In this document: positions 7,703 through 15,645 of the stretch, piece after piece | Position numbering within the stretch: position 1 is the stretch's first letter | Layout of the letters: every line of letters starts with the position of its first letter | Origin: Actinomycetes bacterium | GTDB taxonomy: Bacteria; Actinomycetota; Actinomycetes; Propionibacteriales; Propionibacteriaceae | Direction: 5' to 3' | NCBI GenBank assembly: GCA_023458095.1 | Contig: JAEXAS010000005.1 | Coordinates: 1 to 28,489 of the forward strand | DNA length: 28,489 nucleotides | Notes under the pieces: generated by a model | The model's database searches: none | Told to the model about the DNA's origin: nothing | Seen by the model: the letters and a program-made list of their open reading frames with translations, nothing else | Position numbers and translations under genes: made by a program

Positions 7703-9214
7703 ATGACTGAGCAGGTGCTCCGCGCAGTGGGTATCCGCAAGTTGTTCGCGGGAGTCCCCGCGCTCGATGGAGTGGATTTCACCGTGACCGCGGGGAAAGT
7801 CGTGGGACTGGTTGGGCACAACGGTGCCGGCAAGTCCACCCTGCTCAAGGTTCTGTCGGGGGCATATCACCCCGACGGAGGCGAATTGATCCTCGGTGAG
7901 AACCGAGTCAGCTTCCACTCACCGGCGGCGGCCATTGAGGCAGGCGTCTCGACGGTCTACCAAGAACTGTCGCTCCTGCCGAATCTGACGATTGCGGAGA
8001 ACACCTTCCTGGGTCGGGAGCTTCGCAAGAACGCAGTGTTGGACAAGAAGGCCATGACGCGCTCGGCCCAGGAGCTGATCGATCGGTTCAAGATCGATGC
8101 CGATGCCTCGGTCCGGGTGGGGGAGTATCCGGTGGCGACTCGCCAGTTGCTCGAGATCGCGATCGCGACCTCTCGCAACGCGCAGTTCCTGCTGCTGGAC
8201 GAACCGACCACCAGTCTGGAAGGCGACCAAGTCGAGCCCCTGTTGAAGCTTGTCCGTGAGTTGGCGACCGAAGAGGGGCTCGGGGTCGTCTTCATCAATC
8301 ACAAGCTCGACGAGCTGTTTGCCATCTCCGACGAAGTCGTGGCTCTGGTGAACGGCAAGGTGCAGATTCAGGGCTCGACTGATCGAGTCGATCGCACCGA
8401 AGTGATCCGGGCCATCGCGGGCTCTGATGTGGTCCGTCGCACCCCTGCGGATCGCCTCGCCGCCGAAGCCCCCACCGAGGCTGAATGCCCAGTGGTGTTG
8501 TCGGTCAAAGGGCTGCACGGCGCCGACCTCAGCGGCGTCGACCTGGAGGCTCGTCAAGGCCGGATCCTGGGGGTGTACGGCCTGGTGGGCTCCGGACGTA
8601 CCGAGTTCCTGCGAACCCTGGCCGGCTTGTTGCCCGCCACTGACGGTGAGGTGACCTTGTTCGGCCAGCCGTACCGTCCGGTGAATCCGGCAGACGCGCA
8701 ACGCCACGGGGTGGTGTACCTCACCGAGGAGCGCAAGATCGACGGCGTCGTGCCCGGCATGAACTCCATCAGCAATGTGGTGCTGCCGGTCTTGAGTTCG
8801 TTCAAGCGCGGCCCGCTGCTGGACCATCGCGAGCTTGATGCTGTGGCCAGTGGGCTGCTGAACGACCTCAGCATTCGCGGCGATATCCATGCCCCGGTGG
8901 TCACCTTGTCCGGCGGCAACCAGCAAAAGGTGCTGCTGGCCCGGGCGCTGGCCCAAAAACCGCGGGTGCTGTTGCTGGATGAGCCGACCAAGGGGGTGGA
9001 CATCGGGGTCAAATCCGAGATTCACCACCTGCTACGAAAGTTGGCCCACGAGGAGGGCATCGCCGTGGTCATGGTCTCCAGTGAAGAAGAGGAGATCTTG
9101 GAGGTCGCCGACACTGTGGTGACCTTCGTCGCTGGCAGTTGCGCCGGCGAACCGGTGGCGGCCTCGAGTTTGACCGTCCCTGACTTGCGGCAGCGCGCTT
9201 GGGAAGCGGCCTGA
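7703..9214 (+). CDS. Sugar ABC transporter ATPase, RbsA type (two NBDs)
   Basis: The product has 503 residues, the normal length for the RbsA/MglA double ATPase. NBD1 has Walker A GHNGAGKST (38-46), Q-loop VYQELSLLPNLTIAEN and Walker B QFLLLDEPTTS. Its signature motif region reads EYPVATRQLLEIA, lacking the usual LSxGxxQ wording. NBD2 has the Lys-less P-loop GLVGSGRTE typical of these proteins, a canonical signature LSGGNQQK and LLLDEPTKGVD. This is the family's normal asymmetry, with one catalytic and one degenerate site, apart from the weaker first signature. The start is preceded by AGAAGG at 7687-7692. It energises import through the permease encoded upstream. Confidence 0.93.
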   Translation: MTEQVLRAVGIRKLFAGVPALDGVDFTVTAGKVVGLVGHNGAGKSTLLKVLSGAYHPDGGELILGENRVSFHSPAAAIEAGVSTVYQELSLLPNLTIAENTFLGRELRKNAVLDKKAMTRSAQELIDRFKIDADASVRVGEYPVATRQLLEIAIATSRNAQFLLLDEPTTSLEGDQVEPLLKLVRELATEEGLGVVFINHKLDELFAISDEVVALVNGKVQIQGSTDRVDRTEVIRAIAGSDVVRRTPADRLAAEAPTEAECPVVLSVKGLHGADLSGVDLEARQGRILGVYGLVGSGRTEFLRTLAGLLPATDGEVTLFGQPYRPVNPADAQRHGVVYLTEERKIDGVVPGMNSISNVVLPVLSSFKRGPLLDHRELDAVASGLLNDLSIRGDIHAPVVTLSGGNQQKVLLARALAQKPRVLLLDEPTKGVDIGVKSEIHHLLRKLAHEEGIAVVMVSSEEEEILEVADTVVTFVAGSCAGEPVAASSLTVPDLRQRAWEAA

Positions 9215-9241
9215 GCGTCGGATCAGAAGAGAGCGAAGAGA

Positions 9242-9874
9242 ATGAACCAGCAATTTCGTGACCTCGCCGCCGAGCGCATCGGTATTGAAGCCGCCGCTGT
9301 GCAGGCCGTCGCAGCCGTATTCGACGACGTCACCGACCAGATCATCGCCTTGCTGTACGAATGCAGCGGCAAGGTGTTCGTCACGGGCTCGGGAACCTCA
9401 GGCACCATCGCCCGACGCATGGCGCACCTGTTTTCGGTCTGCGGCACGCCGTCGGTCTACATTCAGCCCTCCGATGCTCTACACGGCACCATGGGCGCGC
9501 TGCGCGAAGGCGATGTGCTGATCTCGATCTCCAAAGGTGGCACCTCCGATGAGATCAACACCTTGAGCAAGCGGGCTCGCGAGCGTGGGGTGACGGTGGT
9601 CGCCCTGACCAGAGACGCCGACTCCGAACTGGCCCAACTCAGTGACTATGTGCAGGTTTTCGAGGTCGATGACCAGGTGGATCCGGGAAACTTGATCGCG
9701 ATGGGCTCGACTCTGATGCATGCTGTGTGGGGTGACTGCCTCGCCGTGGCGCTGATGCGCATGAAGGGTTACGGCTGGTCCGATGTCGTCTTCACTCACC
9801 CGTTGGGTGCGGTCGGCAAGCGCGACGGCCTGCCCGAGGCGTTGCAGTCGATGGTGGCTCCAGAAGCCAACTGA
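9242..9874 (+). CDS. SIS-domain sugar-phosphate isomerase, KdsD-like
   Basis: The product has 210 residues. It is a single SIS domain: GKVFVTGSGTSGTIARRMAH (about 43-62) matches the KdsD/GutQ pattern GxGxSGxIxxxxA. SDALHGTMGALREGDVLISI gives the AxHGDLG-like catalytic His loop, SKGGTSDEI is the phosphate-binding Ser/Gly loop, and FTHPLGAVGKR corresponds to the HPGGALG motif near the end of the KdsD SIS domain. The two CBS domains of full KdsD are absent. The expected reaction is aldose-ketose isomerisation of a 5- or 6-phosphate sugar, for example arabinose 5-phosphate to ribulose 5-phosphate. The alternative is a 6-phospho-3-hexuloisomerase-like enzyme, but the HPLGAVG motif argues for the KdsD side. 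It lies 27 bp after the ATPase gene and 25 bp before the kinase gene. Confidence 0.82.
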   Translation: MNQQFRDLAAERIGIEAAAVQAVAAVFDDVTDQIIALLYECSGKVFVTGSGTSGTIARRMAHLFSVCGTPSVYIQPSDALHGTMGALREGDVLISISKGGTSDEINTLSKRARERGVTVVALTRDADSELAQLSDYVQVFEVDDQVDPGNLIAMGSTLMHAVWGDCLAVALMRMKGYGWSDVVFTHPLGAVGKRDGLPEALQSMVAPEAN

Positions 9875-9899
9875 ATCACCACACGAAAGGCGGTCGAGG

Positions 9900-11372
9900 A
9901 TGCCCGTCGTTGCCGGAGTGGACAGCTCCACCCAGTCGTGCACAGTCGAATTGCGCGACGCGGTCACCGGAGTGCTGCGGGGGACCGGACGCGCCCCGCA
10001 TCCGCCGACCACCCCGCCGGTCAGTGAACAGCACACCACCGACTGGTGGCAGGCGTTCGTGGTCGCACTTGGCAAAGCCTGCGATGCCGCCCAGGTTCGG
10101 GCCAGTGACATTGCCGCCATCAGCGTCGGCGCCCAATGCCACGGATTGGTGGCCTTGGACGATCACGATCAGGAGATTCGCCCCGTCAAGCTGTGGAACG
10201 ACACCACCGCAGCCCCGGAGGTCTCCGGGTTGTTGGCCGAGCATGATCAGAAGTGGTGGGTCAGCCAGGTGCTGGTGCCGTTGAACCCGGCGTTCACCGT
10301 GGCCAAACTGGCCTGGCTGGCGCGCAACGAACCCGAGAACCTGGCCCGGATTCGCCGGGTGATGGTGCCCCACGACTGGCTCACCTTCACCTTGACCGGT
10401 CAGCACGTCACCGACCGCTCCGATGCCTCAGGTACCGGCTTCTACTCTGCTGACCAGGGACGCTTCCGTGGCGATCTGCTCGGCGAACTGATCAGCGACC
10501 GTGTCGACTGGGAATCGGTGTTCCCCACAGTGCTCGGACCTGAACAGGCAGCCGGGGAGGTGCTGCCCGAGGTGGCGCGCGAGTTGGGGCTGCGTCCAGG
10601 AACCCTGGTGGGCCCTGGCGGCGGCGACCAACATCTGGCTGCGGTCGGAATGGGGCTGCGGGTCGGCGAAGTCGCGTTCAGCCTGGGAACCTCCGGCGTG
10701 GTCTTGACCCCGGCAGCGTTGCCGGAGCACCGCGACTGGGCGGTCGACTACGTCTGTGATGCCACCGGGGCCTACCTGCCTTTGGTGTGCACCTTGAATT
10801 GCACCAAGGTGACTGATCGGTTCGCCCATCTGCTGGGCACTGATCTTGCTGGCCTTGAGCAGTTGGCGCTGAGCGCACCGGCCGAGGATTCTCCGGTGTT
10901 GTTGGCCTATCTCGACGGGGAGCGCAGTCCGATGCGTCCGGGAGCGGCGGGGGTGATCGCCGGATTGCACTCCGATACCTCGCGGGAAAGCCTGGCCAAG
11001 GCCGCCTATGACGGTGTGGTGCAGGGCATGATTCGCGGCATGCACGACCTGGAGAAGCTGGCCGGAGGATCGATCACCCAGCGCGTGCTCGCCGTGGGCG
11101 GCGGGGCGCGGTCACTGGCCTACCGACAGTTCATCGCCGATCGTTGTGCGAGCCCGGTGGTCACCGTGGACGCTCCCGAGGCCACCGCACGCGGGGCGTG
11201 CGTTCAGGCCGCGGCGGTGTTGCACGGATCGAAGGTTGCCGACATCCGAGACGAGTGGAGCCCTGCGACGGTGAACACCGTTGAGCCACGAACCGCGAAC
11301 CCGACCGGCCTCAGCCAGCAGTACCAAGAGCTGTCTGCTGCCTACGACGATTGGTACTTCTCCTGCGGCTGA
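9900..11372 (+). CDS. xylB: FGGY-family sugar kinase, xylulokinase-like
   Basis: The product has 490 residues. I chose the ATG at 9900 rather than the longer frame from 9783 because the upstream part lies inside the isomerase gene and the protein then starts with the first FGGY strand, VVAGVDSSTQSCTVEL. AAISVGAQCHGLVALD corresponds to the GQMHG motif of xylulokinases, and RPVKLWNDTTAAPE to its substrate loop. PHDWLTFTLTG and DRSDASGTGFYS follow, then the catalytic and ATP region GPGGGDQHLAAVGMG and FSLGTSGVV. The C-terminal ATPase motif is LAVGGGARSLAYRQFIAD with DAPEATARGACVQAA. Members phosphorylate keto-sugars or polyols. Xylulose or ribulose fits the epimerase and isomerase of the locus, but the exact substrate is open, so the gene symbol is by similarity only. 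It is the last gene of the operon. Confidence 0.85.
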   Translation: MPVVAGVDSSTQSCTVELRDAVTGVLRGTGRAPHPPTTPPVSEQHTTDWWQAFVVALGKACDAAQVRASDIAAISVGAQCHGLVALDDHDQEIRPVKLWNDTTAAPEVSGLLAEHDQKWWVSQVLVPLNPAFTVAKLAWLARNEPENLARIRRVMVPHDWLTFTLTGQHVTDRSDASGTGFYSADQGRFRGDLLGELISDRVDWESVFPTVLGPEQAAGEVLPEVARELGLRPGTLVGPGGGDQHLAAVGMGLRVGEVAFSLGTSGVVLTPAALPEHRDWAVDYVCDATGAYLPLVCTLNCTKVTDRFAHLLGTDLAGLEQLALSAPAEDSPVLLAYLDGERSPMRPGAAGVIAGLHSDTSRESLAKAAYDGVVQGMIRGMHDLEKLAGGSITQRVLAVGGGARSLAYRQFIADRCASPVVTVDAPEATARGACVQAAAVLHGSKVADIRDEWSPATVNTVEPRTANPTGLSQQYQELSAAYDDWYFSCG

Positions 11373-11382
11373 GTGGAGTGGG

Positions 11383-12816
11383 CTAGGACAGTTGCACCAG
11401 GGTCATCGCGCCAGGGGTCGGCAGGAGCCAGCGTCCATCTCCGGCGTCGATTCCGGCGGCGGGGACCCATTCGGCGGGGATCTCCTTGATGGCTTTGCCG
11501 TTGCCGTCGCAGGGTTCGACATCCTCACCGATGTTGTAATCGGTGCGGTCCTTTGCGCCCAACCAATACAGCGATAGGGACGGGCGCTCCCGCTTGCAGA
11601 AGAGCCGAGCGGTGGCGTCAGCCGGTGTGGCTGTGCCGGTGGCGAGGTCGTGCGTGCTGGTCTTGCGGTTTCTGGTCAGCACCAGGTGCTCGGGGGAGGA
11701 GACGAATTCGGGGGCAGAGCTCTTCCCGGTCTCGGTGCCGAGATCGGCCTGCCACAAGATCTCTCCGGTCTGAGGCTTGACGGCGATGAGTTCAACTTGG
11801 CTGATCCTGCTCTTCAGCACCCAATACTCGCCATCCGGTATGAGGACGTTCTTGGCCACCTTGTTTCGGCAACCGATGATTCGATCATCGGCTGCCGCGC
11901 CCAGATGGGGCCCTGTGTTGCAGGTGTCGACCCCATCGAGGGACCACATGGTGGCGCCGGTTTCGGCATTCAATCCGACCATGCGGCTGCGGGCGAAATC
12001 GCAGGTCATGACCCGCTTGCCCGCTCTTCCTGCCGTCTTGCATGGGTCGGGGGAGCCGACGCCGACGATGACCCCCGTGTGGAAATCGCGCCAGTCCCAA
12101 CCGTAATCCGAACTTGATCCCTTCCCGAAGATGTCGGCGTAAGGACGTTGCCAGATGATCTTGTTGTTCACCATGCGCCCGAGTTTCTCGACACCATCCG
12201 GCGCGCGATCGTCGGTTGCGAAGATGTCCTCGCCGATGCCGCGGGAGTTGGCAGGAACGGCATCGTCCAGGTCTGTGGCCAAGGCTGGCGCGAGCGGATC
12301 GACGCGGAGGTTCACTTGGGCGTTCGGCGCAGCTTGACGAGAGCCCTGGAAGCAGAACGCCTGATCGTCGCTACAGGCGCGGGGACGCGACGACGGCCAC
12401 ACGATCAGGCGTTTGGCACCTTGGCGTGCTCCGGTGCGGGCGTTGGCGATCACTAGCTCGCGCCAGTTACTTCCCGGCAGCTTTGTGAGGTAGGCGACGT
12501 AACTGGTCTTCTTGACGGTGATCGCGTCGGCCCCAAGCTCGATTCCGGGGGCCTCGCCACTCGTTTCAGCGGCGGTGTTCCACAGCATTCCGCCGGTATC
12601 CAGGTCCCAGGCGGCAACGAGCAACTTCTGCTTGACCCGCAGATAGCTGACGATCGTGTCGCCAACCACCTGAGGCGTTCCGACGAGATTCGCCGGCGTC
12701 CGCCAGATCGCTCGAACCTGCTGCGGTGATGGTGTCGCCGTCGGTGCCGACGGTGTACAGCCGGTGAGCAAAGCCAGGATGACGACCAGTGCCGCGGCCG
12801 GGGCCAAGTGCTTCAT
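11383..12816 (-). CDS. PQQ-like beta-propeller lipoprotein
   Basis: The product has 477 residues from the ATG at 12816, chosen for its GAGGAG ribosome site and because the lipoprotein signal begins there: MKHLAPAAAL, a hydrophobic core and LLTGC with Cys20. The mature part carries repeated blade motifs of the form W-x-T/D-L-x-T-G-x-x-L/M-W: AAWDLDTGGMLWNTA, GLNAETGATMWSLD and AVKPQTGEILWQADLG, plus STHDLATGTATP. Several cysteines (CSDDQAFC, CKTAGR...TC, CNTG...CRN, CKRE...EPC) could form disulfides outside the membrane. Such proteins are usually surface-anchored scaffolds or sensors. It is convergent with the kinase gene (10 bp between stops), so it is not part of the sugar operon. Specific function unknown. 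Confidence 0.83.
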   Translation of the reverse strand: MKHLAPAAALVVILALLTGCTPSAPTATPSPQQVRAIWRTPANLVGTPQVVGDTIVSYLRVKQKLLVAAWDLDTGGMLWNTAAETSGEAPGIELGADAITVKKTSYVAYLTKLPGSNWRELVIANARTGARQGAKRLIVWPSSRPRACSDDQAFCFQGSRQAAPNAQVNLRVDPLAPALATDLDDAVPANSRGIGEDIFATDDRAPDGVEKLGRMVNNKIIWQRPYADIFGKGSSSDYGWDWRDFHTGVIVGVGSPDPCKTAGRAGKRVMTCDFARSRMVGLNAETGATMWSLDGVDTCNTGPHLGAAADDRIIGCRNKVAKNVLIPDGEYWVLKSRISQVELIAVKPQTGEILWQADLGTETGKSSAPEFVSSPEHLVLTRNRKTSTHDLATGTATPADATARLFCKRERPSLSLYWLGAKDRTDYNIGEDVEPCDGNGKAIKEIPAEWVPAAGIDAGDGRWLLPTPGAMTLVQLS

Positions 12817-13177
12817 GAGTCTCCTCGTCGACGGGGTGGGTCTCGACGAACACAGATCCTTGAACACCGTCGACGATTCAAACAAGGGCGGTTGTGGATA
12901 ACTCGCGCTTTGTGCAATGGATCGCCTCCCGCAGTCGGAGATTGGGCATTCCTGGCGTGGACTCTGAACTGGCGGAATGTTCTGGGCAGTATCGAAGTCG
13001 GGCAGCTATTGGGCGCTACTGTCGAGGCTGGTCCCTGTCGCTAGGGGCGTTTTGGGAACTGCCCTCCCGCTTTGTCTGTGCCCCCCGATACCCTCTATTC
13101 GAGCTGGCCTTGGCAGACGCTGGAGCCAGTATCGCCGGGGCTTTCACTGTCGAGGTTCTTGGACGAAAGGGGTCACG
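12817..13177. other. Intergenic region between divergent genes
   Basis: These 361 bp separate the propeller lipoprotein (minus) from the coiled-coil protein (plus) and must hold both promoters. Open frames here are short and have no recognisable content. One inverted repeat is visible: TTGAA (12860-12864) and TTCAA (12877-12881) around a central GTCGAC. The DNA close to 13000-13170 is less GC-rich than the sugar operon. I see no RNA gene or riboswitch-like motif. Confidence 0.45.
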
Positions 13178-15016
13178 ATGGCATTGCCATACAGAACAAT
13201 CCTGCGGTTGCCTGCGGAAGTCGATGCTGTGCGTCTGGCTGAGGAAGAGATGAGGGCCTGGCTGAGTGAGAAGACTGAGAAGAGGTACCGGTCTGGTCTT
13301 GACTCGGGGGAGTACTTCAATACCGGCCACCATCTCCTGGGCACTGCGAAGACACTTGGTACCGCACGCATCGACCATAGCGAAGATGGCGCCCGTCGGG
13401 TCTTGTTCAAATATGACGAGAAAAACGCGACGGGCGCATGGCAGGTCAAGGTTCTGGCGTTGGGGTACTCAGGGAAGGGTAGAAAGCGTGACGTGCTTCT
13501 GATCGAGGCATCTCGAACCGATGACCCCGAGGCTGCAGGCGAAGTTGACCCGCCCAGGTTTGTTGGTCAGATGCTAGGAAGGGAACAGGTCTACGACGGT
13601 TCAACCGTGGTCACCGCCGTTCCTCATATCGTCCGCGAGGAAGACGTGCCCGAGGTCTTGCAAACGATCGTTGACGGCGAGCGATCGGTTTCGGTGGTGC
13701 TTGCCGCCTCCGTGAGCCCAGACTCAGATGAGGCGCTCAAGAGGATGGTCGCCGAACTCACGTCGAAGGTCGTAGGTGTGGCTGCAGTCTTCGTGCTTAC
13801 TCAGGCAGCGACGGAAATGCTGAACTCCAAGCTGCCTGCTTCTCATCGCGTCGAACCTGGGCGAGTTCGCACGTACTTGCCAGGGGTGAAGCTCGACGAT
13901 CCGATTGATGGGCGCCGTCATCGTGTGCTCGGTCCTGCGACTTTCGCACGCGCGATTCGCGGGTCCAGAGTGTCGCGGTCCCTCAAAGCGGCCTATGCGC
14001 GTGAGATTCGTGAGGCCATGCTCGCGAAGCCGCAACCCAGAGACGTGGTGCGGGCGTTCCAGTTGCTTGCTCGCGTGGAACGAGAGTCGCGGATTGAGAC
14101 TCGCGCCAAGGAAACGAATCCGGCCCCTGGGTTGCTGCAGTCTGTGCGGCCTGCGTCGCTTTTGGAGCGGATGAGTGCATTGCTGTCTCGATGGTTGAAG
14201 AAAGATGCCGATGCTGCTCCTGCTGAGTCCGACTTGGACCTTCTGGATGCCTACATCGCCGAGAAGGTCGCTACCGCCGACACGATGATGGAGGAGGCGG
14301 TGGCCGTCGAGCATGAGTTGGTCAAAGAGAGGGAATCGAACGCGGAACAGCGGCTTGAGTGGGACGAGACCCAGCTTGAACTCGCCGAGATGCAAGATGA
14401 GGCGGTTAAGCTCCGGCGTCGAGTTGAATTCCTTCAAGCTCGCCTCGTGGAGCACGGTGAGTACGAGGATGCCTATGCGACAGTCCGCTCCGACGCTGTT
14501 TGGGACACGCCGAACAGCGTGATGGAATTGGTGGAGATCATCTCGGCTGATTCTAGGAACAAACACGCGGCCTTCGAGTTTGTCGAGTTCACAGGGAGTC
14601 AGGATGCGGCCTCAGAGGTGCAGAAGCGGGACCAGATTGGTCGCTACTGCGCTTCCTTTTGGGAGTATGTGCAAGTGCTCTATGACTATGCCGTTGCGCG
14701 CAAGGCTGGGTTCGCTGGGAACGTCCACACCTACCTTACGGATGATAGGACGGCAGGGAAGAAGTGCTCGCCGGATCGGTATGCACCCAACGAAGGCTCC
14801 CTCAGCAAGGAGGAGTGGCTGAAGCTTCGGGTCTTTCCAGTTCCGAAATCCGTCGATCCATCCGGTTCAGCTTTGATGCTCGCCCACTTCAAGACCACTC
14901 AGCGAGACACCTTCGCGCCCCGTTTGCACTTCCATGATGACACCGAGAGGTCGGGAAAGGTGTACGTGGGCTATATCGGTCGGCATCTGAAGAACGGCCA
15001 TACAAAGAACAGCTGA
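13178..15016 (+). CDS. Unknown 612-residue coiled-coil protein
   Basis: Start at 13178 because AAAGGGG precedes it and the upstream extension of the frame (from 12977) is Cys/Arg/Trp-rich, unlike a real N-terminus. Residues 1-150 look alpha/beta and include QVKVLALGYSGKGRKRDVLLIEAS. Residues 165-260 form a compact alpha/beta segment: RSVSVVLAASVSPD, KVVGVAAVFVLTQAATEMLN, then GRVRTYLPGVKLDDP and RRHRVLGP. About 355-428 is a strongly charged heptad-like coiled coil. A C-terminal domain (about 445-606) ends APRLHFHDD...GKVYVGYIGRHL, which looks like a small conserved module. There is no signal peptide or membrane helix, so it is cytoplasmic. I cannot name the family. Similar large actinobacterial proteins with a VRTYLPG...RHR segment occur as accessory genes, which hints at a defence or conflict role; this is inference. 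It is convergent with an orphan antitoxin gene 8 bp away. Confidence 0.8.
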   Translation: MALPYRTILRLPAEVDAVRLAEEEMRAWLSEKTEKRYRSGLDSGEYFNTGHHLLGTAKTLGTARIDHSEDGARRVLFKYDEKNATGAWQVKVLALGYSGKGRKRDVLLIEASRTDDPEAAGEVDPPRFVGQMLGREQVYDGSTVVTAVPHIVREEDVPEVLQTIVDGERSVSVVLAASVSPDSDEALKRMVAELTSKVVGVAAVFVLTQAATEMLNSKLPASHRVEPGRVRTYLPGVKLDDPIDGRRHRVLGPATFARAIRGSRVSRSLKAAYAREIREAMLAKPQPRDVVRAFQLLARVERESRIETRAKETNPAPGLLQSVRPASLLERMSALLSRWLKKDADAAPAESDLDLLDAYIAEKVATADTMMEEAVAVEHELVKERESNAEQRLEWDETQLELAEMQDEAVKLRRRVEFLQARLVEHGEYEDAYATVRSDAVWDTPNSVMELVEIISADSRNKHAAFEFVEFTGSQDAASEVQKRDQIGRYCASFWEYVQVLYDYAVARKAGFAGNVHTYLTDDRTAGKKCSPDRYAPNEGSLSKEEWLKLRVFPVPKSVDPSGSALMLAHFKTTQRDTFAPRLHFHDDTERSGKVYVGYIGRHLKNGHTKNS

Positions 15017-15024
15017 GAGTTGGG

Positions 15025-15459
15025 TCAAATTTCGTCACCCTCGAGTTCGAGAAGTGCGGCAAAAGCAGCGCGCTCCCGGGCCCGGCGTGCGCGAAGCTCA
15101 GCAAAGACGTCCTCGGCAAAGAGGCGGTGGTGGGAGCCCACTCGATGCGACGCCAGTCGGCCGTCGGCGACCATCTTCATCAGGGTGGGCCGCGATACCC
15201 CAAGGATCTCTGCCGCGAGGGTGGTGGTCAGTTCGTTGGGGACCGAACTGACTGTGACGCTGCCTCCGCGAGCCATGACCGAAATGACATGCTGCAGAAC
15301 CCGGCCGATTTCGGGTGGGAGCGGGGCGCGGCGCTGCCCGTCCTGTTCGACGGTGAGCACGCCTGCTTCGCCTTCGAGGTCCCTGAGCACGGACCGAGCC
15401 AGATCGCTCTCGTGCGCTGAGGTCAGGACACGACTGTCGTTGCCACTGATGATGGCCAT
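15025..15459 (-). CDS. Excisionase-type HTH antitoxin, no partner toxin nearby
   Basis: The product has 144 residues from the ATG at 15459, chosen because GGAG lies 7 bp upstream; a longer frame starts at 15498 with no clear ribosome site. After a variable N-terminus comes LPPEIGRVLQHVISVMARGGSVTV. The DNA-binding part (about 76-113) follows: ELTTTLAAEILGVSRPTLMK, then DGRLASHRVGSHHR, a MerR/excisionase-like helix-turn-helix with wing. The C-terminal helix is RARRARERAAFAALLELE. This architecture is typical of antitoxins encoded just before PIN-domain ribonuclease toxins. Here the stop is followed within 8 bp by the convergent 612-residue gene, and no PIN frame is present, so the antitoxin appears orphaned. 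It may still regulate itself through the direct repeats upstream, or act on a toxin elsewhere. Confidence 0.85.
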   Translation of the reverse strand: MAIISGNDSRVLTSAHESDLARSVLRDLEGEAGVLTVEQDGQRRAPLPPEIGRVLQHVISVMARGGSVTVSSVPNELTTTLAAEILGVSRPTLMKMVADGRLASHRVGSHHRLFAEDVFAELRARRARERAAFAALLELEGDEI

Positions 15460-15506
15460 GGTTCGCTCCGTTGAAGTCGCGACAGGTCTCGGTTCCATCG
15501 CTTTCG

Positions 15507-15539
15507 GTTACAAGTGAAACCCTATGTCAGTTGTAAGTG
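15507..15539 (-). promoter_or_regulatory. Direct repeats upstream of the antitoxin gene
   Basis: GTTACAAGTG (15507-15516) and GTTGTAAGTG (15530-15539) are direct repeats with 8 of 10 bases equal, 23 bp apart start to start, about two helical turns. They lie 48-80 bp upstream of the antitoxin start and face the recQ gene on the other side. Phased repeats of this kind suit a self-repressing antitoxin. The assignment is by position only. Confidence 0.4.
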
Positions 15540-15645
15540 GAAGGCAAGGGTGGGTTGACGCTTCGCGACCGCGACTGAGTTTGCCGCGTCCATCCCTGCG
15601 CTGAATGCGATCCGCGGTCAGGAATCGTCACCGGGGCCGCTTACC

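Noticed and set aside
7919..9028. A 369-codon minus-strand frame opposite the ABC ATPase
   Set aside because: The plus strand encodes a complete RbsA-type protein with all motifs. The antisense product is His/Gln/Arg-rich and lacks a start signal.
9783..9899. Longer start for the FGGY kinase, adding 39 residues
   Set aside because: The extension lies within the isomerase gene in another frame and reads as Arg/Ser/Trp-rich noise. The first FGGY strand begins right after the ATG at 9900.
12977..13177. Longer start for the 612-residue protein, adding 67 residues
   Set aside because: The extra segment is Cys/Trp/Arg-rich without a ribosome site, while the ATG at 13178 has AAAGGGG upstream and begins a sensible N-terminus.
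13724..14566. A 280-codon minus-strand frame opposite the coiled-coil gene
   Set aside because: Arg/His/Leu-rich, no ribosome site, no motifs. The plus-strand frame is longer, has a ribosome site and ordered domain-like structure.
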